From Bacillota bacterium (GTDB lineage Bacteria; Bacillota; Clostridia; Lachnospirales; Cellulosilyticaceae): a stretch of DNA of 6,360 nt. The position numbers and the translations under genes were made by a program. The notes beneath the pieces are model-generated. The model ran no database searches. It was given only the letters and a program-made list of their open reading frames with translations, and was not told the DNA's origin. Location of the stretch: contig JAEXBC010000275.1 of assembly GCA_023457875.1 (NCBI GenBank), forward strand, positions 1 to 6,360. Reading direction: 5' to 3'. Every line of letters starts with the position of its first letter. Position 1 is the first letter of the stretch. Positions 1-5,386 of the stretch are shown piece by piece.

Positions 1-293
1 TTTTAGCAACATTATTTATTGTGATGGGTGTTTTAGTATTCTTGGTGAATGTTGTTGTACAAGTCACAAAAGAAATGGTGCCCATAAAAACGGATTATTA
101 CGTTTTGGGCGTATCCATTTTGCTATGCGTATTAAGTTACCTGGTGTATATAGGTTATACCTCTACACCATTTGCTTGGCACTGCTTAATAGCATCAGTG
201 ATTTTAGGCTTTTTGGTATGCTATGTAGCGCAGAATGGATGGGAAAAATTTATTAAATTGTGGGAGCAGTCACAGAACAAAAAGGGGGAGTAG
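1..293 (+). CDS. Phage-type holin, 5' end outside the window
   Basis: Small hydrophobic membrane protein, probably the holin that lets the following endolysin reach the cell wall. The frame is open from base 3 to the TAG at 291-293. A GTG at 21 and an ATG at 24 exist, but no ribosome binding site precedes them and the hydrophobic reading (LATLFIVMGVLVFLVNVVV) continues upstream, so the real start is probably just before base 1. Three hydrophobic segments are visible: codons from about base 3 to 65, from about 102 to 165, and from about 177 to 230. A short charged tail ending QNKKGE follows, as is usual for small phage holins. The linker between the first two segments contains the KEMVPIKTDYY stretch, a style seen in Firmicute phage holins. 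The endolysin starts 3 nt after the stop, which is the strongest support. Exact holin family not determined. A general small membrane protein is the alternative. Confidence 0.72.
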   Translation, partial: LATLFIVMGVLVFLVNVVVQVTKEMVPIKTDYYVLGVSILLCVLSYLVYIGYTSTPFAWHCLIASVILGFLVCYVAQNGWEKFIKLWEQSQNKKGE

Positions 294-296
294 CCT

Positions 297-992
297 ATGT
301 CGGATATAACCAAGGCATGCAGAGATATTACCAAATTAACCCCCGAGGCTCAAAAGGCTTGCAATTTATTCTTAGAAAAGTGTAAACAAGCTGGTCTTAA
401 TGTGTTGATTACAGAAACGTACCGAAGCCAGGCAAGACAAAATTATCTGTATACACAAGGTCGTACTAGGGGAGGAAAGGTGGTTACATGGACACATAAC
501 AGCAGGCATACTTCTAGGAGAGCATGGGATATTTGTAAAAATGTTAAAGGACAAGAATATAGTGATCCTTCATTCTTTAGGAAGTGTGGAGAGATAGCTG
601 CCGAGCTAGGAATTACATGGGGAGGCATTTGGAAGAGTTCTCCTGATACGCCTCACTTTGAGATAGCTGAAGACTGGAAGGAACCTTCTACTCATGTTAC
701 AGAAGACAAGGCACTATTTAATGCAGTGACCGCCATTATTAAACGCGGCGTACAGCTCACAGTTAATGCTTGGAGAAGCCCGGAACGAATCAACTTAAAC
801 AATGTGCCTGCGTTAGTTTGTAAACTTGGGGGGATTAAACTAGAAGGCTATGTAAGTGATGCACAGTACAAGCAGGCAATAGATAAATTGGTTGGCATGG
901 GCGTAATAAGTGAAAGACTCACTTGGGACAACAAGACTTATACAATTAACAATATAAAATCTTTATTAATCAAGTATAGTAAAGTAGCCTAG
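297..992 (+). CDS. Phage endolysin, peptidase M15 family (L-Ala-D-Glu / D-Ala-D-Ala type), with C-terminal tandem repeat
   Basis: Zinc peptidase of 231 residues that would cut the peptide part of peptidoglycan for phage lysis. Residues 1-125 form the M15 domain. The zinc ligands are H71 and D78 in SRHTSRRAWDI, and H120 in DTPHFE, with D117 as the likely catalytic base (the DxxH of Ply500-like enzymes). TYRS at 41-44 and TWGG at 107-110 also match the family. The usual glycine of SxHxxGxAxD is Arg74 here, and the usual acidic residue after WGG is Ile111. Neither is a zinc ligand, so activity is still expected. Residues 143-178 and 194-227 are two copies of one roughly 35-residue motif, probably wall binding. 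No signal peptide is present, which fits holin-dependent release. GGGGGAG at 284-290 lies 6 nt before the ATG. The gene sits directly behind the holin as a two-gene lysis cassette. Cut-site specificity cannot be decided from sequence. Confidence 0.9.
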   Translation: MSDITKACRDITKLTPEAQKACNLFLEKCKQAGLNVLITETYRSQARQNYLYTQGRTRGGKVVTWTHNSRHTSRRAWDICKNVKGQEYSDPSFFRKCGEIAAELGITWGGIWKSSPDTPHFEIAEDWKEPSTHVTEDKALFNAVTAIIKRGVQLTVNAWRSPERINLNNVPALVCKLGGIKLEGYVSDAQYKQAIDKLVGMGVISERLTWDNKTYTINNIKSLLIKYSKVA

Positions 993-1094
993 AGAAGATA
1001 ACTCGTTTTTAGTTAAGAATTTTGCTTAATCCTTAAAAGTCCGTATTTCACATAAGCCAATATTTCTCCAACGAAGGATATTTATTAGAAAGTT
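993..1094. other. Short gene-free gap between lysis cassette and chromosomal genes
   Basis: This 102-nt stretch carries no convincing gene. It contains a weak TAACT/AGTTA inverted repeat (999-1003 and 1011-1015) and a distant ATCCTT/AAGGAT pair (1029-1034 and 1074-1079), neither followed by a T-run on the + strand. If the cassette is a prophage end, the attachment site would have to lie here or to the left of the window. No tRNA gene or obvious core can be seen from one end only. Confidence 0.4.
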
Positions 1095-1151
1095 AAAAAA
1101 GCAAAAGGGTAGTTTTAACACCAGATTTGGTGACTACCCTTTTGCTTTTTT
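1095..1151. terminator. Bidirectional intrinsic terminator with a 19-bp perfect stem
   Basis: The arms 1095-1113 and 1133-1151 are perfect reverse complements over 19 bp (A-run, GC, AAAAGGGTAGT and its complement). The 19-nt interior holds a second small hairpin, CACCA/TGGTG at 1119-1123 and 1128-1132. The A-rich/T-rich ends give a T-tract in both directions: on the + strand TTTTTTGCGATTTTTTT follows, and on the - strand GCTTTTTT closes the stem. It would end the lysis-cassette transcript about 100 nt past the endolysin stop, and the convergent cyclic-di-GMP gene. Its right arm lies inside the last codons of that gene. Confidence 0.9.
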
Positions 1152-2884
1152 GCGATTTTTTTAAGCTTTGCAAGCTCGGTTGTAAGGATTACTTTGTTTG
1201 AAATAGGAATATTTTCATTCGTAATACCAGCTACAGAAAGTGAAATTAAAGGAAATTGCTCAATTTCACCATGTCGATTTTCCACAGTGACATAGCCATT
1301 TTTCACATCTTTTTCTTCATAGAGAGCTAGAACCTCTTTTTCGAATTTTTGGACTACTTCATTACAAAGTGATTTGGCTGAAAAGTCATCAGTTATGACT
1401 ACAAAATCATCACCGCCAATATGCCCGATAAATTGCGTTGAAGGCACTACGTCTTGCAGAACATCGGCAAGCAGGCGAATTACTTTATCACCATTATGAA
1501 AACCATATACATCATTATAGGCCTTAAAGTTATCTATATCCAAGTAAGCAATACTGCAGGGAGAAGCTGAGTCGATGCATAGAGATAGTTGTTGCTCAAT
1601 GACGAGATTACCGGCAAGTCCGGAAAGAGGATTTTGTTGTTTAGCATTGGTGACTTCGATTTCAGAGGTTTTTTGAAGTAAATCCTTAATAGTTACAGTC
1701 CCTAGATAATCGCCTCTTCTAGCTACCACTATAAAGTCATAAAGCTGATCATGAGGGCGCTTCATTGCCATTTGGGAAACTGCATGAATACTTGTAGTAT
1801 GCTCTACCATCAGGAAATTGGTATTCATAATCTTTCTTATAGGCTTATGTTGATGCAAAGTGTAACCATAACGCCCACTTAAGGAAAACAATAAATTTTC
1901 TTTAGTGATGACACCTTGTACGATATTATTTTCTACGATGCATAAGCCAATGCAATTGGGAATATGTTGCATGATATCATAGACTCTTTCAACAGGCGTA
2001 TCTGGTGAAATAGTTTCGGTAAAGGTACAGAGACTTTCAATAAATAAGGAGTGATGATGAGCAGATCTTTTTTTGTGATTCAAATCTTTAATGGTATGTA
2101 GGAGCTGATCTGAAATAGGTATAACCTCTTCGGCAGGTTTTTGAAGGTAATAGCCTTGACCATATTCAATGCCAAGTTCTATAAGGGTAGTAAGTTCTTC
2201 TTTCGTCTCAATGCCTTCTGCTATAAGATGTACATTAGCAATTTCACTTAGGCCTTGTAAGCCTTTAACCAAGGTGTATTTGTAGTTATCTGAGTTAATA
2301 TCACGAACCAGCTGCATATCTAGCTTAATGTATTCAGGACGAATATCATTGATGAGGTTGAGGCCACAATATCCAGCACCAGCATCATCTATTGCAATGC
2401 AATAGTCCTGGTTACGGTAATGATTAACGGTAGTGATAAATCCATTCATATCCTGGATGACATTGCGTTCAGTTACTTCGAAAATAATATTATCAGGTGT
2501 AATATCATACTGTTTAAGAAAATCTCTGGTAAATCCATTCTTAAATTTGGGATCGTACATAATATTGGGGTTCACATTTAAGAAAAGCTTCTTTTTATAA
2601 GGAGGTTTCATAAATAAAAAGGCTGTTTCAAGCGCTCTAGTACGGCAAAGTGTTTCTAGGTCCCATACCTTGTTATATTCAGTAGCGAGTTGAAATAAAG
2701 CTTCTGTATTAGAGATGCTTATTGCGATAGGAGCATTTATTCTAGAAAGTGCCTCGTGACCTAAGATGCTACCGTCTTGTAAGGATAGAATGGGCTGGAA
2801 GACTGTTTTGATGGCTTGATGCTGAATAATATAATCTAGTTCTTGCAGGTGTTCGCTATTTTTTTTGTTTTCAACTTGAATCAT
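1115..2884 (-). CDS. EAL-CBS-CBS-GGDEF protein, cyclic-di-GMP phosphodiesterase/diguanylate cyclase
   Basis: Cytoplasmic protein of 589 residues for turnover of the second messenger c-di-GMP. The EAL domain spans about 15-260. It keeps the signature (E44-A45-L46) and the expected metal and catalytic positions: N103, E136, D166-D167 in IDDAGAG, K187 in YIKLD, E223 in IAEGIE, and Q243-G244. It should therefore hydrolyse c-di-GMP. A CBS pair at about 286-405 probably senses a nucleotide. The GGDEF domain at about 416-587 opens with NPLSGLAGN and has LDIDNFK at 448-454, YND at 456-458 and GD at 465-466. Its signature reads GGDDF (490-494), and the product-inhibition RxxD site is replaced by PSTQ (481-484). 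Cyclase activity is thus possible but uncertain. There are no membrane segments. An AAAGG-type ribosome site lies about 10 nt before the ATG. The gene is alone on its strand, with a promoter at 2912-2940, and its last codons overlap the terminator stem. Confidence 0.93.
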   Translation of the reverse strand: MIQVENKKNSEHLQELDYIIQHQAIKTVFQPILSLQDGSILGHEALSRINAPIAISISNTEALFQLATEYNKVWDLETLCRTRALETAFLFMKPPYKKKLFLNVNPNIMYDPKFKNGFTRDFLKQYDITPDNIIFEVTERNVIQDMNGFITTVNHYRNQDYCIAIDDAGAGYCGLNLINDIRPEYIKLDMQLVRDINSDNYKYTLVKGLQGLSEIANVHLIAEGIETKEELTTLIELGIEYGQGYYLQKPAEEVIPISDQLLHTIKDLNHKKRSAHHHSLFIESLCTFTETISPDTPVERVYDIMQHIPNCIGLCIVENNIVQGVITKENLLFSLSGRYGYTLHQHKPIRKIMNTNFLMVEHTTSIHAVSQMAMKRPHDQLYDFIVVARRGDYLGTVTIKDLLQKTSEIEVTNAKQQNPLSGLAGNLVIEQQLSLCIDSASPCSIAYLDIDNFKAYNDVYGFHNGDKVIRLLADVLQDVVPSTQFIGHIGGDDFVVITDDFSAKSLCNEVVQKFEKEVLALYEEKDVKNGYVTVENRHGEIEQFPLISLSVAGITNENIPISNKVILTTELAKLKKIAKKQKGSHQIWC

Positions 2885-2911
2885 AGGGATTCTACCTTTC
2901 TTTTATATAGG

Positions 2912-2940
2912 ATTATATTAGGACCTGTTTTTGAGGTCAT
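2912..2940 (-). promoter_or_regulatory. Sigma-A-type promoter of the EAL-CBS-GGDEF gene, with an embedded palindrome
   Basis: Read on the minus strand, a perfect -10 TATAAT (2917-2912) follows a -35-like ATGACC (2940-2935, 4 of 6 to TTGACA) with a 17-nt spacer. It lies about 30 nt upstream of the start codon. The inverted repeat GACCT-N7-AGGTC (2922-2926 and 2934-2938) sits across the -35 and spacer, where a bound repressor would block polymerase. The promoter call is fair; the operator reading is inference. Confidence 0.6.
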
Positions 2941-3121
2941 TATCATGGTAATCCTTACAAGTAAAATAGGTGTAAATGAAAAAGAAAGATTACGTAAAAC
3001 ATAAATATTTTGCTTTAATTTTACCTAAGACTGTTTATAAATTTTACATAAGATTTATAAAATGAGGATGTAAACAAAGGTGGAAAAGAAGACGGTAACC
3101 TAAGTAAAGGAGATAAGGCAT

Positions 3122-3955
3122 ATGCAAATCTATTTAAGTACGAAGCTATATCAACCAACACAATATGATAGGCTGCTAAAACTAGTGAGGTATTTAGAAG
3201 ATCAAAATGTAGGCATTGAAATTGTTCCCGAGTGGCAAGACCCAATTTTTATTAATGCCATCAAACTTTATTATGGGGAAATGAGAACGTATCCCATTAG
3301 TGTCCATGGACCTTCGTTTCAAACAGAAGCTTCTAGTTTAAAAGGTACAAAAAGCTATAAAAATACCTTATATTACTTTAAAGAGACCATGGCATTAGCG
3401 CAGATGTTTCAAGGAAAGTACATTGTTTTTCATCATAATAATTGTCCTTTTATAGAAGAAGAAAAAGAAGAAATGATTCAGGTGTCAACTGAAAATCTAC
3501 AGTTCCTAAATGAAATGGCAAGTAAGTATCATACGCCATTAGTCGTAGAAAATGCAGGTGTGATGGCACATAAGGATATGCTATTTAATGAAGTAGAATT
3601 TGTAAAAATGGCTAATGAAATTAGCAATCCTATTTTGTTTGATATAGGGCATGCTCATGCGAATGGATGGAATATAGAAAGAGTGATTAAACGACTAGCA
3701 CCTAAGATTGTGGCGTACCACGTGCATAATAACAATGGGTTTGAGGATGAACATAATCGTATGTTTAAGGGAACTTTAGATATGAATAGTTTTTGGAACT
3801 GCTATAAGACTTACACCCCGAATGCAGATATTGTACTAGAATATGGACAGGTTTGGCAAAACGATGAAATGGGCATCATTGAAGATGTAAGAGCGATTAG
3901 AGAAATACTGCATATTTCTTATGCTAAAAGAAAGACTAAGGTAGTTGCTAATTAA
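3122..3955 (+). CDS. Xylose isomerase-like TIM-barrel protein (sugar phosphate isomerase/epimerase family)
   Basis: Soluble protein of 277 residues with the strand-by-strand pattern of the AP-endonuclease-2/xylose isomerase TIM barrel. The motifs are GIEIVPEW (31-38), SVHGPS (60-65), IVFHHNN (101-107), LVVENAG (140-146), ILFDIGHAHANGW (171-183), YHVHNNNG (199-206) and VLEYGQ (238-243). The likely divalent metal ligands are E143, D174 with H177, H200 or H202, and E240. Members isomerise or epimerise sugars or sugar phosphates, and some are endonuclease IV-like. The substrate cannot be told here. AAAGGAG at 3106-3112 lies 9 nt before the ATG and fixes the start. It is transcribed away from the cyclic-di-GMP gene and toward pst. 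No clear terminator separates it from pstS, but a 232-nt AT-rich gap with repeats and a likely separate promoter does. A link to phosphate metabolism is speculative. Confidence 0.82.
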   Translation: MQIYLSTKLYQPTQYDRLLKLVRYLEDQNVGIEIVPEWQDPIFINAIKLYYGEMRTYPISVHGPSFQTEASSLKGTKSYKNTLYYFKETMALAQMFQGKYIVFHHNNCPFIEEEKEEMIQVSTENLQFLNEMASKYHTPLVVENAGVMAHKDMLFNEVEFVKMANEISNPILFDIGHAHANGWNIERVIKRLAPKIVAYHVHNNNGFEDEHNRMFKGTLDMNSFWNCYKTYTPNADIVLEYGQVWQNDEMGIIEDVRAIREILHISYAKRKTKVVAN

Positions 3956-3959
3956 GGGA

Positions 3960-4053
3960 TAGAATCCATATAGAATAATATAGAATTAATACAGAATAAA
4001 TCATATATAAAAAGTAAAGAATAAAGAAAAGAATAAAGAAAAGAATAAAGAAA
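3960..4053. repeat. Short AT-rich tandem repeats upstream of pstS
   Basis: Two adjoining simple repeats. From 3960 to 4001 there are four degenerate 10-11-bp copies starting TAGAAT or CAGAAT. From 4019 to 4053 there are nearly three exact copies of the 12-mer GAATAAAGAAAA (4019-4030, 4031-4042, and 4043-4053 lacking its last base). The same 11-mer GAATAAAGAAA recurs at 5231-5241 after pstS. They have no spacer structure and are best read as slippage-prone purine-rich DNA. A role is not known. Confidence 0.8.
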
Positions 4054-4062
4054 GCTAGTGAA

Positions 4063-4148
4063 TTTACATATCTCACAAATAGCTTACTTATAGTTTACAT
4101 GCTTTTTACCTTAAAGTGGTTAGAGATTTTACAAAACAGATTTATGAT
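4063..4148 (+). promoter_or_regulatory. Putative PhoP-regulated promoter (Pho-box-like array) of pstS
   Basis: TTTACA-like hexamers recur in one orientation at 4063 (TTTACA), 4072 (CTCACA), 4083 (CTTACT), 4094 (TTTACA), 4105 (TTTACC) and 4128 (TTTACA). The steps are 9, 11, 11, 11 and 23 nt, close to one DNA turn or two. This matches the known B. subtilis PhoP target, TT(A/T/C)A(C/T)A direct repeats spaced about 11 bp. A -10-like TATGAT at 4143-4148 follows without a good -35, as expected for an activator-dependent promoter. Phosphate-starvation control is inferred from this layout and from the pst genes downstream. Confidence 0.6.
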
Positions 4149-4174
4149 GAATATATCAAAAAAAAGAAAAATAA

Positions 4175-4180
4175 AAGGAG
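4175..4180 (+). promoter_or_regulatory. Ribosome binding site deciding the pstS start
   Basis: AAGGAG lies 7 nt before the ATG at 4188. That ATG begins a classical lipoprotein signal (MKKNLLKTIG... LSGC). The frame is open upstream to a GTG at 4116, but that start has no ribosome site and would add a lysine-rich tail that spoils the signal peptide. Confidence 0.88.
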
Positions 4181-4187
4181 AGTAAAT

Positions 4188-5111
4188 ATGAAGAAGAATT
4201 TACTTAAAACGATAGGGATTATATTAGCGATAGGTTGTTTGTCAGGTTGTAGTTCAAATGGAAGCACGCCACAAGAAAATGCTACAGGTAAGGCACCAGT
4301 TAGCAATGAAGCATTTGACACCACTAAAGAAATTACAGTTGTTTCAAGAGAAGATGGATCAGGTACAAGAGGTGCTTTTATTGAACTTTTTGGAATAGAA
4401 GAAAAGGATAAAGACGGTAATAAGGTGGATTACACAACAGAAGAAGCCGTTGTTACAAACAGTACATCAGTTATGATGACAACAGTAGCAGGTGATGAAT
4501 ATAGCATTGGATATATTTCACTAGGTTCGCTAGATGATACGGTCAAAGCAGTTAAGATTGATGGAGCAGATGCTACAGTAGATCATATCAAAAGTGATAC
4601 TTACAAAATTGCAAGACCTTTTAATATAGCCGCTAAAGAAACACTTAGTGAAGTAGCACAAGATTTCATCAACTTCATTATGAGCAAAGAAGGTCAAGCG
4701 GTTATTGAAGAGAATGGTTATATAGGTGCAAGTGAGGATGCGGCTACTTACAGTGGCAATAAACCTTTTGGTAAAATTGTTATAGCTGGTTCTTCTTCAG
4801 TTACTCCAGTAATGGAAAAATTAAAGGAAGCTTATCTTGCAGTTAATACTGGAGCAACCATTGAAATCCAAGAAAGTGATTCAACAACTGGTATGACATC
4901 AGCAATCGAAGGTATTTGTGATATCGGTATGGCATCTAGAGAGCTAAAAGATAGTGAGCTTGAAAGTGGTTTAAAACCACAAGTCATCGCTATGGACGGT
5001 ATTGCAGTGATTGTTAATAATAACAGTGCTATAAATGAGCTTACAAGTGAACAAGTGAAGAGCATCTATAAGGGTGAAGCCTTAAACTGGTCAGAACTAG
5101 TAGCAAAATAA
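4188..5111 (+). CDS. pstS: Phosphate-binding lipoprotein PstS, circularly permuted
   Basis: High-affinity phosphate receptor of the Pst ABC importer, 307 residues, anchored outside the membrane. The signal peptide spans residues 1-20 with lipobox LSGC and lipidated C21. The Ser/Thr/Pro/Asn-rich linker runs to about 45. The first half (48-180) carries the second phosphate loop SREDGSGTRGAF (53-64), then NSTSVMMTTVAG (91-102), GYISLGSLDD (108-117), RPF (143-145) and FINFIMSKEGQ (160-170), which are the C-terminal features of ordinary PstS. The second half (195-307) carries AGSSSVTP (200-207), DIGMASREL (245-253), DGIAVIVN (270-277) and the LTSEQVKSIYKG..NW segment (285-301), which are the N-terminal features. 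All the expected phosphate-contact loops are thus present but in permuted order, and the protein ends cleanly, so it is not a truncated gene. It is followed after 275 nt by pstC. Confidence 0.93.
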   Translation: MKKNLLKTIGIILAIGCLSGCSSNGSTPQENATGKAPVSNEAFDTTKEITVVSREDGSGTRGAFIELFGIEEKDKDGNKVDYTTEEAVVTNSTSVMMTTVAGDEYSIGYISLGSLDDTVKAVKIDGADATVDHIKSDTYKIARPFNIAAKETLSEVAQDFINFIMSKEGQAVIEENGYIGASEDAATYSGNKPFGKIVIAGSSSVTPVMEKLKEAYLAVNTGATIEIQESDSTTGMTSAIEGICDIGMASRELKDSELESGLKPQVIAMDGIAVIVNNNSAINELTSEQVKSIYKGEALNWSELVAK

Positions 5112-5275
5112 AAGCCATATAGAAATAGAAGTTTTTATAATAAAAGAAATAAAACAATATCAAAAAATAATAACATAAAAAAGGTGCTCAAAATTAAAAG
5201 CTAATAAAAATGAAATTCTGATAAATAACGGAATAAAGAAATAAAATAAGGGATAAAAAAGAAATAAAAAGGAAG
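5112..5275. other. AT-rich spacer after pstS
   Basis: Adenine-rich, low-complexity DNA with many AATAAA-like words. No credible ORF with a ribosome site and no intrinsic terminator is visible, so readthrough from pstS into pstC is plausible. GAATAAAGAAA at 5231-5241 repeats the unit seen before pstS. Confidence 0.6.
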
Positions 5276-5382
5276 TAGCTTGAGGTGACCTAAGCTGTTA
5301 AGAAACATTCACTTGAAGAAAGCGTATTTATTCAGGGGAAAATAATAGCACTTAGGAAGCCTCATTGCTGTGAGACGGAGGT
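5276..5382 (+). promoter_or_regulatory. Putative structured RNA leader of pstC
   Basis: The segment 5281-5286/5289-5294 can pair with 5359-5364/5351-5356: UGAGGU with GCCUCA (one G-U) and CCUAAG with CUUAGG, separated by a 2x2 internal loop. UAGC (5276-5279) can extend it by pairing with GCUG (5367-5370). Inside, 5322-5332 and 5341-5349 form a bulged 9-bp hairpin with loop CAGGGGAA. The 5' strand can instead fold on itself (AGCTT/AAGCT at 5277-5281 and 5292-5296, plus AG/CU), and the freed CCTC (5360-5363) can then pair with GAGG (5378-5381) of the pstC ribosome site. I do not recognise a known riboswitch class. A cis-regulatory role is inference. Confidence 0.4.
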
Positions 5383-5386
5383 AAAG

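Noticed and set aside
297..992. Endolysin as inactive because of Arg74 in place of the usual Gly
   Set aside because: The zinc ligands H71, D78 and H120 and the base D117 are all kept; the substituted position is not catalytic and I recall Arg there in other clostridial endolysins.
999..1015. TAACT/AGTTA hairpin as the endolysin terminator
   Set aside because: Only 5 bp with no T-run after it; the 19-bp stem at 1095-1151 is far better.
3021..3245. Minus-strand ORF across the start of the TIM-barrel gene, and similar antisense ORFs inside the endolysin, PstS and PstC genes
   Set aside because: They lack ribosome sites and recognisable protein character and lie opposite well-supported genes.
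4019..4053. Short repeats as a CRISPR array
   Set aside because: The units are 12 bp, directly adjacent and without spacers.
4099..4185. 28-codon ORF ending 2 nt before pstS
   Set aside because: No Shine-Dalgarno, its start overlaps a Pho-box-like repeat, and the predicted transcript would begin after it.
4116..4187. Upstream GTG start adding 24 residues to PstS
   Set aside because: There is no ribosome site before it, and it would put a lysine-rich segment ahead of the lipoprotein signal. It also lies between the Pho-box-like repeats and the likely -10. The ATG at 4188 has AAGGAG at good spacing.
4188..5111. PstS as a truncated or frameshifted gene
   Set aside because: The missing N-terminal half of canonical PstS is present at the C-terminal end in the same frame, so permutation explains the order and the length is normal.
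5276..5382. A known riboswitch class (c-di-GMP, THF, ZTP, fluoride, preQ1) before pstC
   Set aside because: None of the conserved cores I know for these classes can be found in the segment.
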